A stretch of 64,000 nucleotides of DNA from Spirochaetota bacterium (GCA_030154445.1 JAGUQW010000013.1:1-64000), one strand, 5' to 3'; positions 36,041 to 44,640 are shown, numbered from the stretch's first letter. Program-made: numbers and translations. The notes: generated by a model not told the origin, from the sequence alone.

Positions 36041-36373
36041 TTAGTGCATATGTTCTTTACAAGTTTCAGCATAAGGAATCGCTGTGAGACGATCTAATTC
36101 GATAAAATTAGAACAAGTACTACATTTTCCAAAGATACCATCTTCTATGCGTTTAATAGCTCTATCAATTTTATCTAGAGTATTTTTTTGACCAGAAGTT
36201 AATTCTTCATTTACAGAAACATATGTAATCGCTTCTGCCTTGTCAACCATATCTCCAGTAACATTGAAAGGACTTTTTTCATCTTCAAGTTCACTTTTTA
36301 TCGTTTCAATAAGCTCTATTTTCATTTCTGTCAAGAGAGCGTGTAATTCTGATAATTGTTCTTTTGTTATCAT
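36041..36373 (-). CDS. DksA/TraR-family zinc-finger protein
   Basis: The 110-residue protein has two long helices (EQLSELHALLTEMKIELIETI and the SGQKNTLDKIDRAIKRIEDG segment) followed by the DksA/TraR zinc motif: GIFGKCSTCSNFIELDRL, then AIPYAETCKEH. The zinc ligands are CxxC and a final Cys, with His as a likely fourth ligand (C-K-E-H) where DksA has CxxC. These proteins enter the RNA polymerase secondary channel and tune transcription, often with ppGpp. The coiled-coil tip acidic residues of E. coli DksA are not clear here. Promoter and regulation are not evident. Confidence 0.88.
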   Translation of the reverse strand: MITKEQLSELHALLTEMKIELIETIKSELEDEKSPFNVTGDMVDKAEAITYVSVNEELTSGQKNTLDKIDRAIKRIEDGIFGKCSTCSNFIELDRLTAIPYAETCKEHMH

Positions 36374-36443
36374 AAAATAGAACCCTTTTAGGTTTTAAAG
36401 ACATATAGTATTATGAGCACTCACCTATATTTGAAATTAAAAA

Positions 36444-36695
36444 TTAAACTGTCGCTACATTTACAACAGTTTTACCTCTTCGAGAAGTGAAAAGTACAAC
36501 ACCATCTACAAGAGCAAATAATGTATCATCTCCACCTCTACCTACAGATACCCCTGCATGGTATTTTGTTCCACGTTGACGTAAAATGATGTTTCCAGCA
36601 ATTACTGCTTCGCCACCAAATTTTTTAACACCAAGTCTCTTTGATTCACTATCGCGACCATTCTTGGCAGATCCACCAGCTTTTTTTGATGCCAT
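36444..36695 (-). CDS. rpmA: 50S ribosomal protein L27
   Basis: The 83-residue protein begins [20 protein letters not shown], the conserved N-terminal tail that reaches the peptidyl transferase centre, and continues with [24 protein letters not shown] and [14 protein letters not shown]. The tail starts directly at Met-Ala-Ser-Lys-Lys, with no N-terminal extension of the kind that Prp removes in Firmicutes. The gene is 2 bases after prp in the usual rplU-prp-rpmA order. Confidence 0.97.
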   Translation of the reverse strand: MASKKAGGSAKNGRDSESKRLGVKKFGGEAVIAGNIILRQRGTKYHAGVSVGRGGDDTLFALVDGVVLFTSRRGKTVVNVATV

Positions 36696-36697
36696 TT

Positions 36698-36991
36698 TTA
36701 TCCTCCGATATTGAGTGAAATATCACTAGGGTATTGTTTGTGTATAGCTGTTAATCCTATACACAATTGTACAAATAATATTTGAGATATAGTTGTTTTG
36801 GAAATCGTTGCTTCTAACGAACCATCACTAGAAATAATAGATTGTTTTTCTAAAGCTATTTCCGTTAAACGCCAAGTCTCTAATAATATTGAAACACTTG
36901 CACAAATAATACTTCTATTTTTATTTCCACTATGTCCAACAGCTTTCACATAATAATAATTTTCAAACTCATTAAGAGTAAGAACAATCAT
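36698..36991 (-). CDS. prp: Ribosomal-processing cysteine protease Prp homologue
   Basis: The 97-residue protein lies between rplU and rpmA, the standard place for Prp (YsxB). It has the catalytic His in VKAVGHSGN (His20) and Cys in [13 protein letters not shown] (Cys30), with a family-like helix after it. The loop between them is about two residues shorter than in Staphylococcus Prp. In Firmicutes, Prp trims the N-terminus of pre-L27. Here L27 has no such extension, so another substrate or a structural role is likely. Confidence 0.85.
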   Translation of the reverse strand: MIVLTLNEFENYYYVKAVGHSGNKNRSIICASVSILLETWRLTEIALEKQSIISSDGSLEATISKTTISQILFVQLCIGLTAIHKQYPSDISLNIGG

Positions 36992-36993
36992 AA

Positions 36994-37305
36994 TTATTTT
37001 GAAATATCAATAATTTTGATAAGGGTATATTTTTGTCTATGCCCTGTTTTTACATGATAATTAGTTTTGTTTTTATATTTAAAAACAGTTAATTTTTTGC
37101 CTTTTACTTCAGGTTCAACTATTTCTACTTTTACTGATGCAGAAAGATAAGGTGATCCAATTTCTGTGTTACCATTATCTGAAAGCATAATAACATTATT
37201 AAAATCAACAATTGATCCTTTTTCTTCTTTCATAAGATTAACGAGAAACTCTGAACCTTTTTCAGCTTTGTGGGTTTGTCCACCAATTTCTACCATTGCG
37301 TACAT
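36994..37305 (-). CDS. rplU: 50S ribosomal protein L21
   Basis: The 103-residue protein begins MYAMVEIGGQTHKAEKGSEFLV (usual form YAIIxTGGKQYKVxxGD), followed by NNVIMLSDNGNTEIGSPYL and the C-terminal FKYKNKTNYHVKTGHRQKYTLIKI motif. It binds 23S rRNA. It has its own promoter and an AAAGGAGA ribosome binding site and starts the rplU-prp-rpmA transcript. Confidence 0.96.
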   Translation of the reverse strand: MYAMVEIGGQTHKAEKGSEFLVNLMKEEKGSIVDFNNVIMLSDNGNTEIGSPYLSASVKVEIVEPEVKGKKLTVFKYKNKTNYHVKTGHRQKYTLIKIIDISK

Positions 37306-37360
37306 GGAAAGTCTCCTTTTATAAGGTTTGCATTAATTTTAATAATGCATATTAATAATG

Positions 37361-37389
37361 AGTATAATAGATTTCATATCTTTTGTCAA
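37361..37389 (-). promoter_or_regulatory. Sigma70-type promoter for rplU-prp-rpmA
   Basis: On the minus strand TTGACA (37389-37384), exactly 17 bases, TATACT (37366-37361). It is the closest match to consensus in the window and leaves a leader of about 50 bases before rplU. The leader contains a loose TTAATA/TATTAA dyad around TGCAT. Confidence 0.8.
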
Positions 37390-37405
37390 GATTTCTGTGA
37401 TATTT

Positions 37406-38911
37406 TTATTGATTAGATAAAATTCTATCCAAAGCTCTGTATTGTAATGCTTCGCTAATATGTATTTCATTTATTTGTTCATCACCACTTAGATCAGCGA
37501 TAGTACGGGAACATTTAATAATTTTATCGTAAGATCTTAGTGATAAATTTAATTTATTCATTGCCATTTTTAGAATATCTTTGGCTACTTGTGTTGGCTC
37601 ACAAAATTGTTCTAATAACTTAGGAGTTAAGTCAGCATTCACATTAATATTATGATTTTTGAATCTTTCTGCTTGAATTTGCCTAGCAAGAGAAACTCTT
37701 TCTTTAATTTGTTCTGAAGATTCACCTTTGTGTTTTTTGTCTAATTTATCATAAGGGACAGGTCCTACTTGTATATGCATATCGATTCTATCTAGAAAAG
37801 GATAAGAAAATTTCTGAATTAATCGTTTGAGATCTTCTGGACTCCAAGCTTCTGTGATATCTCTTTGTGTTTTACGAGAAGGATTCATTGCTCCCACGAG
37901 CATAAAATTAGCAGGAAAATCTACAGCACCTTCGGCACGAGAAATAGTAATTTTTTTCTCTTCTAAAGGTTGTCTCAAGACTTGTATGACAGCACTACTG
38001 AATTCCTGCATTTCATCTAAAAATAGTATACCATTATGAGCCAAACTTATTTCACCAGGTTTGGGAAATCTACCACCACCTACAATAGAAACATCAGAAG
38101 CAGTATGGTGTGGTGCACGAAAGACTCGTTGTTGGACGAGAGTATTCTCTTCTAAAGTTCCTACAATACTATGTATTTTAGAAGTTTCAAGAGATTCTTT
38201 TATTGTCATGAGAGGGAAAATACCAGGCAAACGACGAGCCAACATTGTTTTGCCAGTACCAGGAGGGCCTAACATTAGAATATTATGTCCCCCAGAAGCA
38301 GCTATTTCTAAGGCTCTTTTGGCACTTTCTTGTCCTTTAACATCACTAAAGCATTCATATTTTTTAAGAAAAGGGGAGTGAGTAGTTTTAGGAATTTCAG
38401 GTATCTCTCTTGTTCCATTGAGCACCCCAAACGCTTCTGCTAAATTTTCAACAGCGATTATCTGTAGACCTTTGATAAGAGCTGCTTCCTGAACATTAAC
38501 CTTTGGACAGATAAAAGTTTTGAAGCCATTATCTAAAGCATGTCCTGCAAGTAGGAGCACTCCTGTGGCTGACCTTAGTCCTCCATCCAAAGAAAGTTCA
38601 CCAATGATGAAAGTATCATTTGGTATTTGCATATCGGATTCATTAGCTAATATTCCCAAGGCAATAGGAAGATCAAATAAAGTTCCTATTTTTCTTACGC
38701 CAGCAGGAGCAAGATTAACCACAATTTGCTTGCCTGGAAAGTGAAAGCCTGAATTCACAATAGCTGCTTCTACTCTTTTGTTGGATTCTTTAACGGCTGT
38801 GCTAGGAAGACCTACAATTTCAAAACTTTTTAATTTTGATCTAATATCAATTTCTATTTCTATAGAGAGACTATTAAGTCCCACAAATGCCCCAGAAAAA
38901 ACTCTTATCAT
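37406..38911 (-). CDS. comM: YifB/ComM-family Mg-chelatase-like AAA+ ATPase
   Basis: The 501-residue protein has the three parts of ComM: an N-terminal Lon-protease-like fold with EIVGLPSTAVKESNKRVEAA and FPGKQIVVNLAPAGVRK, the Mg-chelatase AAA+ module with Walker A MLGPPGTGKTMLARRLPG, FRAPHHTASDVSIVGGG, GILFLDEMQEF, and a C-terminal lid domain with LSLRSYDKIIKCSRTIADL and a final LQYRALDR. In Vibrio and others ComM is a hexameric helicase for branch migration in natural transformation. No other competence gene is seen nearby, and the gene is common in non-competent bacteria too. Confidence 0.93.
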   Translation of the reverse strand: MIRVFSGAFVGLNSLSIEIEIDIRSKLKSFEIVGLPSTAVKESNKRVEAAIVNSGFHFPGKQIVVNLAPAGVRKIGTLFDLPIALGILANESDMQIPNDTFIIGELSLDGGLRSATGVLLLAGHALDNGFKTFICPKVNVQEAALIKGLQIIAVENLAEAFGVLNGTREIPEIPKTTHSPFLKKYECFSDVKGQESAKRALEIAASGGHNILMLGPPGTGKTMLARRLPGIFPLMTIKESLETSKIHSIVGTLEENTLVQQRVFRAPHHTASDVSIVGGGRFPKPGEISLAHNGILFLDEMQEFSSAVIQVLRQPLEEKKITISRAEGAVDFPANFMLVGAMNPSRKTQRDITEAWSPEDLKRLIQKFSYPFLDRIDMHIQVGPVPYDKLDKKHKGESSEQIKERVSLARQIQAERFKNHNINVNADLTPKLLEQFCEPTQVAKDILKMAMNKLNLSLRSYDKIIKCSRTIADLSGDEQINEIHISEALQYRALDRILSNQ

Positions 38912-38985
38912 ATTATATTCTCCACCAATTTTGCTTTTAAGTATAGCATATTTTTTTGATTTGTAAATTATAATATAACATAAGA

Positions 38986-39036
38986 TTGATTTTTATTTGT
39001 AATTGTATTATTATTATTATTAAAAATTGTGGGGGG
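38986..39036 (+). promoter_or_regulatory. Promoter and leader of the sialyltransferase gene with ATT tract and G6 tract
   Basis: TTGATT at 38986-38991 and TATTAT at 39009-39014 are 17 bases apart; the -10-like box lies inside a (TAT/ATT) tract of about five and a half units (39006-39022). A run of six G (39031-39036) follows and stands nine bases before the ATG, probably acting as the ribosome binding site. Another TATAAT is at 38969-38974. Repeat tracts here could vary in length by slippage. Confidence 0.4.
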
Positions 39037-39045
39037 TAATATAAT

Positions 39046-40044
39046 ATGAAACCTATCATTATAGCTGGTAATGGCCCATCTCTCAAAGAGATTGATTATA
39101 AAAGATTGCCTAAAGAATACGATGTTTTTAGATGCAATCAATTTTTCTTTGAAGATAAATATTATCTTGGGAAAGATGTAACGGGTTATTTTATAGGAAA
39201 CCCAACCTTTCAAAGTTTATTTAATACTTCTTTTATACTGGAATCCTCACACGAGTATTTTTTCACTGAAAAATATTTTTCAGGATTAATTTTAACTCAT
39301 GGCATACATAATAGAGAGTCTTTACAAGATTTTTGGACATTAAAAGTCGCATTTGATATATATACCAAACACAAGCAAATATCTCAATTTGTTAATTATT
39401 GGTTTATTAGTTATGGAGTATATCCAACAACAGGTATTATTATGATTTTTACAGCAGTTGCTATGGGATATATAGATATCTATGTCACAGGTATTGATTT
39501 TTATAAAGGTAAGGATCGATATGCTTTTGATTATAATAATGCAAAAGTATTGAACAAGATCTTTGATAACGCTAATATTAGAGTTGAAAATCCTTTTTTT
39601 AATGTAGATGAGTGGCATGATGAAAAGATGGATATAGAAGCTATAGAATTAATCAAAAACTTCAACAATGTTAATCTTTATTCCATTACGCCTAGTAGCT
39701 TTTTGTCAACATTAGTTCCTCTAGCACCTATACAAAATGACACTCCCTATATCCCTGAAGAAAAACCAGAAGGTTATCTAAAGGATATTGTTTTAACAGT
39801 ACAACAAGAACAAGAACAAAGAAAACAAGAACAAAGAAAACAAGAGCAAGAACAAGAACAAAGAAAACAAGAGCAAGAACAAGAACAAAGAAGTATAAAA
39901 CAACAGGTTAAAAACATATTTATAAAAAAAGACTTAATGGGTAAGTGGGATTTTATAAGAAACTCTTGGTTAGTACAAGCAGTGTATCAAACAATAAAAT
40001 TTCCATATATTATTCTAAAAGTTATTAAAAAGTTAATAAAATAA
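39046..40044 (+). CDS. Sialyltransferase, CAZy GT42 family (Campylobacter CstI/CstII-like)
   Basis: The N-terminus (IIIAGNGPSLKEIDYKRLP, then VFRCNQFFFEDKYYLGKDV) is nearly word-for-word that of Campylobacter CstII as I recall it. GT42 enzymes move sialic acid from CMP-Neu5Ac to galactose or sialic acid on surface glycans. Nucleotide-binding Asn9 and Asn31 are kept, as are the two tyrosines in GIDFYKGKDRYAFD (Tyr153, Tyr159) and the likely catalytic base His191 (H-x4-D-I-x-A). The CstII Arg129 position appears to be Tyr. After residue 250 comes a Gln/Glu/Arg/Lys repeat linker, then a basic hydrophobic tail that may bind membrane. A CMP-sialate synthetase gene follows 7 bases later. Confidence 0.92.
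   Translation: MKPIIIAGNGPSLKEIDYKRLPKEYDVFRCNQFFFEDKYYLGKDVTGYFIGNPTFQSLFNTSFILESSHEYFFTEKYFSGLILTHGIHNRESLQDFWTLKVAFDIYTKHKQISQFVNYWFISYGVYPTTGIIMIFTAVAMGYIDIYVTGIDFYKGKDRYAFDYNNAKVLNKIFDNANIRVENPFFNVDEWHDEKMDIEAIELIKNFNNVNLYSITPSSFLSTLVPLAPIQNDTPYIPEEKPEGYLKDIVLTVQQEQEQRKQEQRKQEQEQEQRKQEQEQEQRSIKQQVKNIFIKKDLMGKWDFIRNSWLVQAVYQTIKFPYIILKVIKKLIK
39802..39892 (+). repeat. In-frame CAA/GAA-rich repeats coding a QEQEQRK linker
   Basis: The last two units are 27 bases each, starting at 39841 and 39868, coding QEQEQEQR plus K or S. Shorter 15-base units (QEQRK) precede them. All changes in unit number would stay in frame and change the length of a helical linker between the catalytic domain and the C-terminal tail. 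Confidence 0.85.
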
Positions 40045-40051
40045 AGGTAGT

Positions 40052-40720
40052 ATGAGTATGAAAAATATAGCATTTATTCCTCTGAGAGGAGGAAGCGTAT
40101 CAATACCTCTAAAAAATATAAAATTATTAAATGGAAGACCCTTGGCTTATTATGCTTTGGATGCAGCAACAGCGTGTAAATTGATAGATACCGTGGTTGT
40201 TGCAACAGATTCTGATGAGATAGCAAAAGTTATTAGAGAATATCCTTCTGATAAGATCATGGTGGTAGGACGCTCTGAAGAGGTGTCTACTAATATATCT
40301 CCTACCATAGATGTAGTATTAGAAGTTTCTCAACAAATAAAATATACTAATCTTATTTTGATACAAGCTACCTCACCATTAATTTCTGTAGACGATATTA
40401 CAAAAGGAATACTATTACTTGAGCAAGGTTATGATTCTGTTGTTTCTGTAGTAAGACAACATCGTTTTATATGGGATGAAGATACAAAAAAACCGATTAA
40501 TTATACTATACCGAATAAGCCTCGTCGTCAAGACTGGCAAGGAATTCTAGTAGAAAATGGAGCTTTTTATATTAATACAAGAGATAATATTTTGAAAGAT
40601 AAATTTTATCTCTCAGGAAAAATAGGATTGTATGAGATGTCAGCAGATACTTATGTTGAAATTGACGAAGAGCATGATTGGCTGATTATAGAGCAGATAT
40701 TAAAGAGCAAAAATAAATAA
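40052..40720 (+). CDS. neuA: CMP-sialic acid synthetase-like cytidylyltransferase
   Basis: The 222-residue protein activates a nonulosonic acid (sialic, legionaminic or similar) with CTP. Visible are the N-terminal FIPLRGGSVSIPLKNIKLLNG block, VVVATDSDEIA, LIQATSPLISVDDI, the substrate-side DWQGILVENGAFYIN line (family form xxNGAIYI), and the metal-binding VEIDEEHDW near the end. In the first block the usual RGGSK lysine is Val, so one conserved residue is lost while the second Lys (LKN) is kept. An AAAGG site fits either the first ATG or the one two codons later (40058). It lies 7 bases after the GT42 gene, giving donor and transferase as a pair. Confidence 0.88.
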   Translation: MSMKNIAFIPLRGGSVSIPLKNIKLLNGRPLAYYALDAATACKLIDTVVVATDSDEIAKVIREYPSDKIMVVGRSEEVSTNISPTIDVVLEVSQQIKYTNLILIQATSPLISVDDITKGILLLEQGYDSVVSVVRQHRFIWDEDTKKPINYTIPNKPRRQDWQGILVENGAFYINTRDNILKDKFYLSGKIGLYEMSADTYVEIDEEHDWLIIEQILKSKNK

Positions 40721-40802
40721 GAATTCGCATTTCAAAGATTTCTTTATAATTATTTTTATAATTATTAAAGAGATCTTTTTTGATTAATTTTTGTCATTAT
40801 TC

Positions 40803-40832
40803 TTGACTATTTAGTGAAACTATTTATATAAT
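40803..40832 (+). promoter_or_regulatory. Sigma70-type promoter for topA
   Basis: TTGACT at 40803-40808, an 18-base spacer, TATAAT at 40827-40832. The expected start is near 40839, about 40 bases before the topA ATG. Confidence 0.75.
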
Positions 40833-40880
40833 TATCATATTAAATCATTGTCTTGTACTCAAAAACTAAAAGGAGTTTTC

Positions 40881-43067
40881 ATGGCTACTGTTTCTAAAGT
40901 AAAAAAAACTACCAGTGTTACAAAAAAACCTACTAAAAAACCTACTAAATTAACAAAACTAATTATTGTCGAATCTCCTTCCAAAGCAACAACACTAAAA
41001 AAATATTTAGGTTCTGGCTACACTATTAAAGCGTCTGCAGGACATGTGATTGATCTACCAAAATCTACTTTAGGGATAGATACAGAAACTTTTGATCCTC
41101 GTTATATTGTCATGCGTGATCGTAGTAAAGTAATGAAAGAATTAATGGACGCTGTAAAAAATGCTAGTGAAATATTATTAGCTTCTGACCCTGATCGTGA
41201 AGGGGAAGCTATCGCGAGTCATTTGAAAAATTATTTTGAAGAAAAAGCATTACCAAAATTAAAAAGAGAAATTCCTATCAAAAGAATTCGTTTTAGTGAG
41301 ATTACAAAAGATGCTATTCTAAAAGCTGTATCAGAACCTACAGAGATCGCAGAAGCTTTGGTGAATGCGCAACAAGGTCGTAGAGTTATTGATAGATTGT
41401 TTGGCTATGGGCTTAGTCCTTTGCTTTGGAAAAAGGTCAAAGGCAAACTTTCAGCCGGTCGTGTTCAATCTACAACGCTAAGAATTATTACAGAAAGAGA
41501 AAAAGAAATAGAAGTTTTTATTCCTCAAGAATATTGGATGTTATCTGCAAATTTAATAGCGGGTAAATCAAAATTTCAATCTACTTTGAATAAAGTAGGT
41601 CAAAAAAGAATTGTATCTCCTAATGAATTAGAAAACAAAGACAAACAGCATGTGATCATATCTAAAAAAGAAATGGACATTTTATTAAAAGAGATCAAGG
41701 GAAAAGACTTTATTGTCAAAGATGTAAAAAAAATACCTTCTCAAACTAAAGTGTCTGCTCCATTTATCACTAGTACACTGCAACAGGGTGCCAATAATAT
41801 ATTAGGTTGGGCCGCAGCAAAGACAATGCGTACCGCTCAAGAATTATATGAAGGGATAGATTTGGGAAGTAGTAGAACAGGTTTGATTACTTATATGCGT
41901 ACAGATTCTACTCGTATTTCACCTATTGCAGCACAAGAAGCGAAAACTTACATTCTAGAACAATTTGGTGAAAAATATATTCCAAGCTCACCCAATTTTT
42001 TTTCTAATAAAAAAAATTCACAAGATGCCCATGAAGCGATTCGTCCTGCTATAATAGCACATCATCCTGATACTATTAAAAGTTATTTGTCAACAGATCA
42101 ATATAAACTTTATAATTTGATTTGGAGAAAATTTATAGCTTCTCAAATGGTTTCTGTTGAAAGATCTGTTACTGCATTAAGTTTGGAAGTCGGACATTGT
42201 TTGTTCACTGTCTCTGGTTCTATTATTATTTTTGATGGATTTCAAAAAGTATGGAATGTAGGAGTAGATAAAAAAGAATCTAAACTACCACCCAGTGTAG
42301 AAAAAGGACAAATAATCAAATGTTCTTCCTTAGAGGAAGAGCAAAAATCTACTCAAGCTCCTCCTCGCTATACAGAGGCTACTCTTGTAAAAACCATGGA
42401 AGAGTTAGGTATAGGAAGACCATCTACTTATGCTCCAACAATGATGACATTAACAAAGCGTTATTATGTAAAAAAATCTGGTAAAACATTAGTACCAACA
42501 GATCTTGGCAAAGCAGTAAACAAACTATTAATTGAAAATTTCAATGAATTAATCAGTGCTTCTTTTACGGCAACAATGGAAGAAAAATTAGATGCCGTTG
42601 AAGAACAAACATTAGCTTGGAAGAGCGTAGTAAAAGAATTTTATGTTCCATTTAACAAAACAGTGGTGGAAGCTTTTGAAAAAGTTGATTCTATTAAAGG
42701 TGCTTTTGACGAAAAAACAGATGAAGTTTGTGAAAAATGTGGACGAGCTATGTTAAAAAAATTAGGCAAATATGGATACTTTTTGGCTTGTTCTGGTTGG
42801 CCAGAATGTGTTAATGCACAACCTATCCCTTTTGGATTATGTCCAAAATGTCTTGTTGGAAAAGTTGTAGAAAAAAGAGGTGGTCGTCGTGGAGCCTTTT
42901 ATGCTTGTACGAATTACCCTGAATGTGATTTTTTAACAAACGCAAAACCATCAGGAAAGGCGTGTCCTAATGATAAAACACCTTTGTTCTTCCAAGCAGG
43001 AAAAAACAAATTAATAGAATGTATGCATACAGCATGTGGTTATACAGAAGAATATAGTGAAGAATAA
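40881..43067 (+). CDS. topA: DNA topoisomerase I
   Basis: TopA relaxes negative supercoils. ATG at 40881 is chosen because AGGAG stands six bases before it; this gives 728 residues. Visible are a Lys/Thr-rich N-terminal lead, the TOPRIM start KLIIVESPSKATTLKKYLG, the DPDREGEAIASHL acidic motif, RRVIDRLFGYGLSPLLWKKV, the catalytic tyrosine in GLITYMRTDSTRISP, SQDAHEAIRP, GIGRPSTYAPTM, and three zinc-ribbon-like C-terminal modules (CEKCG to CSGWPEC, CPKC to CTNYPEC, and a last CPNDK to CMHTAC with fewer Cys). The stop overlaps the next gene's start. Confidence 0.96.
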   Translation: MATVSKVKKTTSVTKKPTKKPTKLTKLIIVESPSKATTLKKYLGSGYTIKASAGHVIDLPKSTLGIDTETFDPRYIVMRDRSKVMKELMDAVKNASEILLASDPDREGEAIASHLKNYFEEKALPKLKREIPIKRIRFSEITKDAILKAVSEPTEIAEALVNAQQGRRVIDRLFGYGLSPLLWKKVKGKLSAGRVQSTTLRIITEREKEIEVFIPQEYWMLSANLIAGKSKFQSTLNKVGQKRIVSPNELENKDKQHVIISKKEMDILLKEIKGKDFIVKDVKKIPSQTKVSAPFITSTLQQGANNILGWAAAKTMRTAQELYEGIDLGSSRTGLITYMRTDSTRISPIAAQEAKTYILEQFGEKYIPSSPNFFSNKKNSQDAHEAIRPAIIAHHPDTIKSYLSTDQYKLYNLIWRKFIASQMVSVERSVTALSLEVGHCLFTVSGSIIIFDGFQKVWNVGVDKKESKLPPSVEKGQIIKCSSLEEEQKSTQAPPRYTEATLVKTMEELGIGRPSTYAPTMMTLTKRYYVKKSGKTLVPTDLGKAVNKLLIENFNELISASFTATMEEKLDAVEEQTLAWKSVVKEFYVPFNKTVVEAFEKVDSIKGAFDEKTDEVCEKCGRAMLKKLGKYGYFLACSGWPECVNAQPIPFGLCPKCLVGKVVEKRGGRRGAFYACTNYPECDFLTNAKPSGKACPNDKTPLFFQAGKNKLIECMHTACGYTEEYSEE

Positions 43068-44362
43068 TGATGAAACAAATAACAAGATTTATTTTTTTAT
43101 TTGTTTTTTTATGGAACTTTAATAATATTTATGCTGTTTTTAATAAAACAGATCAATTTGTAATTATCAATCATAATACACCTATTTATTCTAATTTTGC
43201 AGATAATAAAAATATAGATAATATAGACCTTGGTATATCATTTTATCCTATGAGTCAAAAAGGAATGAGAATTCAATTTTTGTATCTAGGTCGAGAGGTA
43301 TGGGTTGATCAAAAAAATGTAGGAATTATCTCTTTTAATGCAAAAAATTTTGTAGATAAGAGTGTTTTATTCAATGAATTACCTATTGTTAGCGAAAACG
43401 AAGTTTGGTTTGCTTATAAAAATAATTTTTATAATATAGATCTTCGGGATAAATATCAGCCTAAGATTCAACTAAAGGCGGCACTTCCTAATTTTTCAGA
43501 TATATCAGCAACAGAGGATAGATCTTTGTTGGCTCTTACAGGGGATGTATTTTCTAATAATATTAGTATTTTAAATGTAGCTTTGTACAATACGAAGCAG
43601 CGCATTTTTTCTCCTTTAACCTATTTTTATGGTGATAGCGTATCGATGAGTTCTTTAGAATTTTCTCAGGATAATCAATTGATAGCTATGTATTATTCTA
43701 TAGATAATAATAAAATATTACATATCTATCGTGTTGCCACTAAAGAATTAATATTATCAGTAGATAGTGTTTTGAGTTACAATTGGATTGATTCCACTTT
43801 ATTAATTTATACTTCAGAAAAAATACTTATGTACAAAACGAAAGACAGTTTATTAGGTAAAGAAATGATTTTGTATCGTTTTAATAATAAAATGAGTGCA
43901 GCTCCTTTGATGGTTAAATTAGTAAATCAATATTTATTTCAAATTAAAAATACTATTTATTTATTCCAAAATGATGAATTAGTAAAAACAGAGTTCAAAT
44001 CAATAGAGCGTAGCCCTAATGGAGATTTGGAATATTATACTTATAAAGAACAAAGCTGTGCTACTTATAAAGGGAAGCGAATCAGATCTTTGTCTGGTAA
44101 AAATCCTCAATGGACTTATATGTCTATTTTAGATGATTCTAATATTATTTATAAACATCAAAATGGAGCAATTTATAGTATATATATGTATAATATAAAT
44201 ACAGAAAAAAGTTTGCCTTATTATTGGATAGAAGAACCTTTTTATATTTTCAAAGATGGGGTTGGGGTAGAATTTGTCAGAGAAAATGATAGTATATACC
44301 TATTTTTAGAAAAACCCAAAGAATGGGTTAAAAATTTACCAATACATCAGTTATTAAAGTGA
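43067..44362 (+). CDS. Secreted protein with SH3-like and propeller-like repeats, function unknown
   Basis: The 431-residue protein has a signal peptide (FIFLFVFLWNFNNIYA, cut before VFNK). Residues about 25-95 look like a bacterial SH3 domain, with VIINHNTPIYSNFAD and FLYLGREVWVDQKNVG. The rest is a series of beta repeats with lines such as ISATEDRSLLALTGD, SSLEFSQDNQLIAMYYS and KSIERSPNGDLEYYTY, which resemble blades of a beta propeller. It would sit in the periplasm or on the outer membrane. Its ATG overlaps the topA stop (TAATG), so it is in the topA transcript. The family is not recognised. Confidence 0.6.
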   Translation: MMKQITRFIFLFVFLWNFNNIYAVFNKTDQFVIINHNTPIYSNFADNKNIDNIDLGISFYPMSQKGMRIQFLYLGREVWVDQKNVGIISFNAKNFVDKSVLFNELPIVSENEVWFAYKNNFYNIDLRDKYQPKIQLKAALPNFSDISATEDRSLLALTGDVFSNNISILNVALYNTKQRIFSPLTYFYGDSVSMSSLEFSQDNQLIAMYYSIDNNKILHIYRVATKELILSVDSVLSYNWIDSTLLIYTSEKILMYKTKDSLLGKEMILYRFNNKMSAAPLMVKLVNQYLFQIKNTIYLFQNDELVKTEFKSIERSPNGDLEYYTYKEQSCATYKGKRIRSLSGKNPQWTYMSILDDSNIIYKHQNGAIYSIYMYNINTEKSLPYYWIEEPFYIFKDGVGVEFVRENDSIYLFLEKPKEWVKNLPIHQLLK

Positions 44363-44634
44363 GTGAAATGATGAAAAATATAATTTATATGATAGGTACT
44401 AGTGTGTGGACTATTTTTAATTTCTCTCTTGTTGTTGGGATTTTTTTAATTCTTCTATATGTACTTACAAACATGTTTTCTCAATCAAGAATGTTTGGTA
44501 AATGTTCTTCCAAAATAAAAAAGTTTTTTTATAAAATAATTGATTTTTCTTATGTTTGGGGTCCAAATCTATTAATCTTCTATCTTATAGGTCGATTACT
44601 TATTCGAATCATTAATTTTTTACTCAGCAATTAA
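44359..44634 (+). CDS. Small membrane protein of unknown function
   Basis: A 91-residue protein with two hydrophobic segments (about residues 15-37 and 70-88) separated by a basic stretch (FGKCSSKIKKFFYK). A GTG start overlapping the preceding TGA stop is used here; ATG codons at 44368 and 44371 are also possible, and none has a strong ribosome binding site, which fits translational coupling. Two inner-membrane helices with a cytoplasmic or periplasmic loop are likely. Family unknown. Confidence 0.5.
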   Translation: MSEMMKNIIYMIGTSVWTIFNFSLVVGIFLILLYVLTNMFSQSRMFGKCSSKIKKFFYKIIDFSYVWGPNLLIFYLIGRLLIRIINFLLSN

Positions 44635-44640
44635 TTTAGT

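Noticed and set aside
39802-39892. CRISPR-like array
   Set aside because: The repeats are back to back with no spacers, purely CAA/GAA-type codons, and lie in frame inside the sialyltransferase gene.
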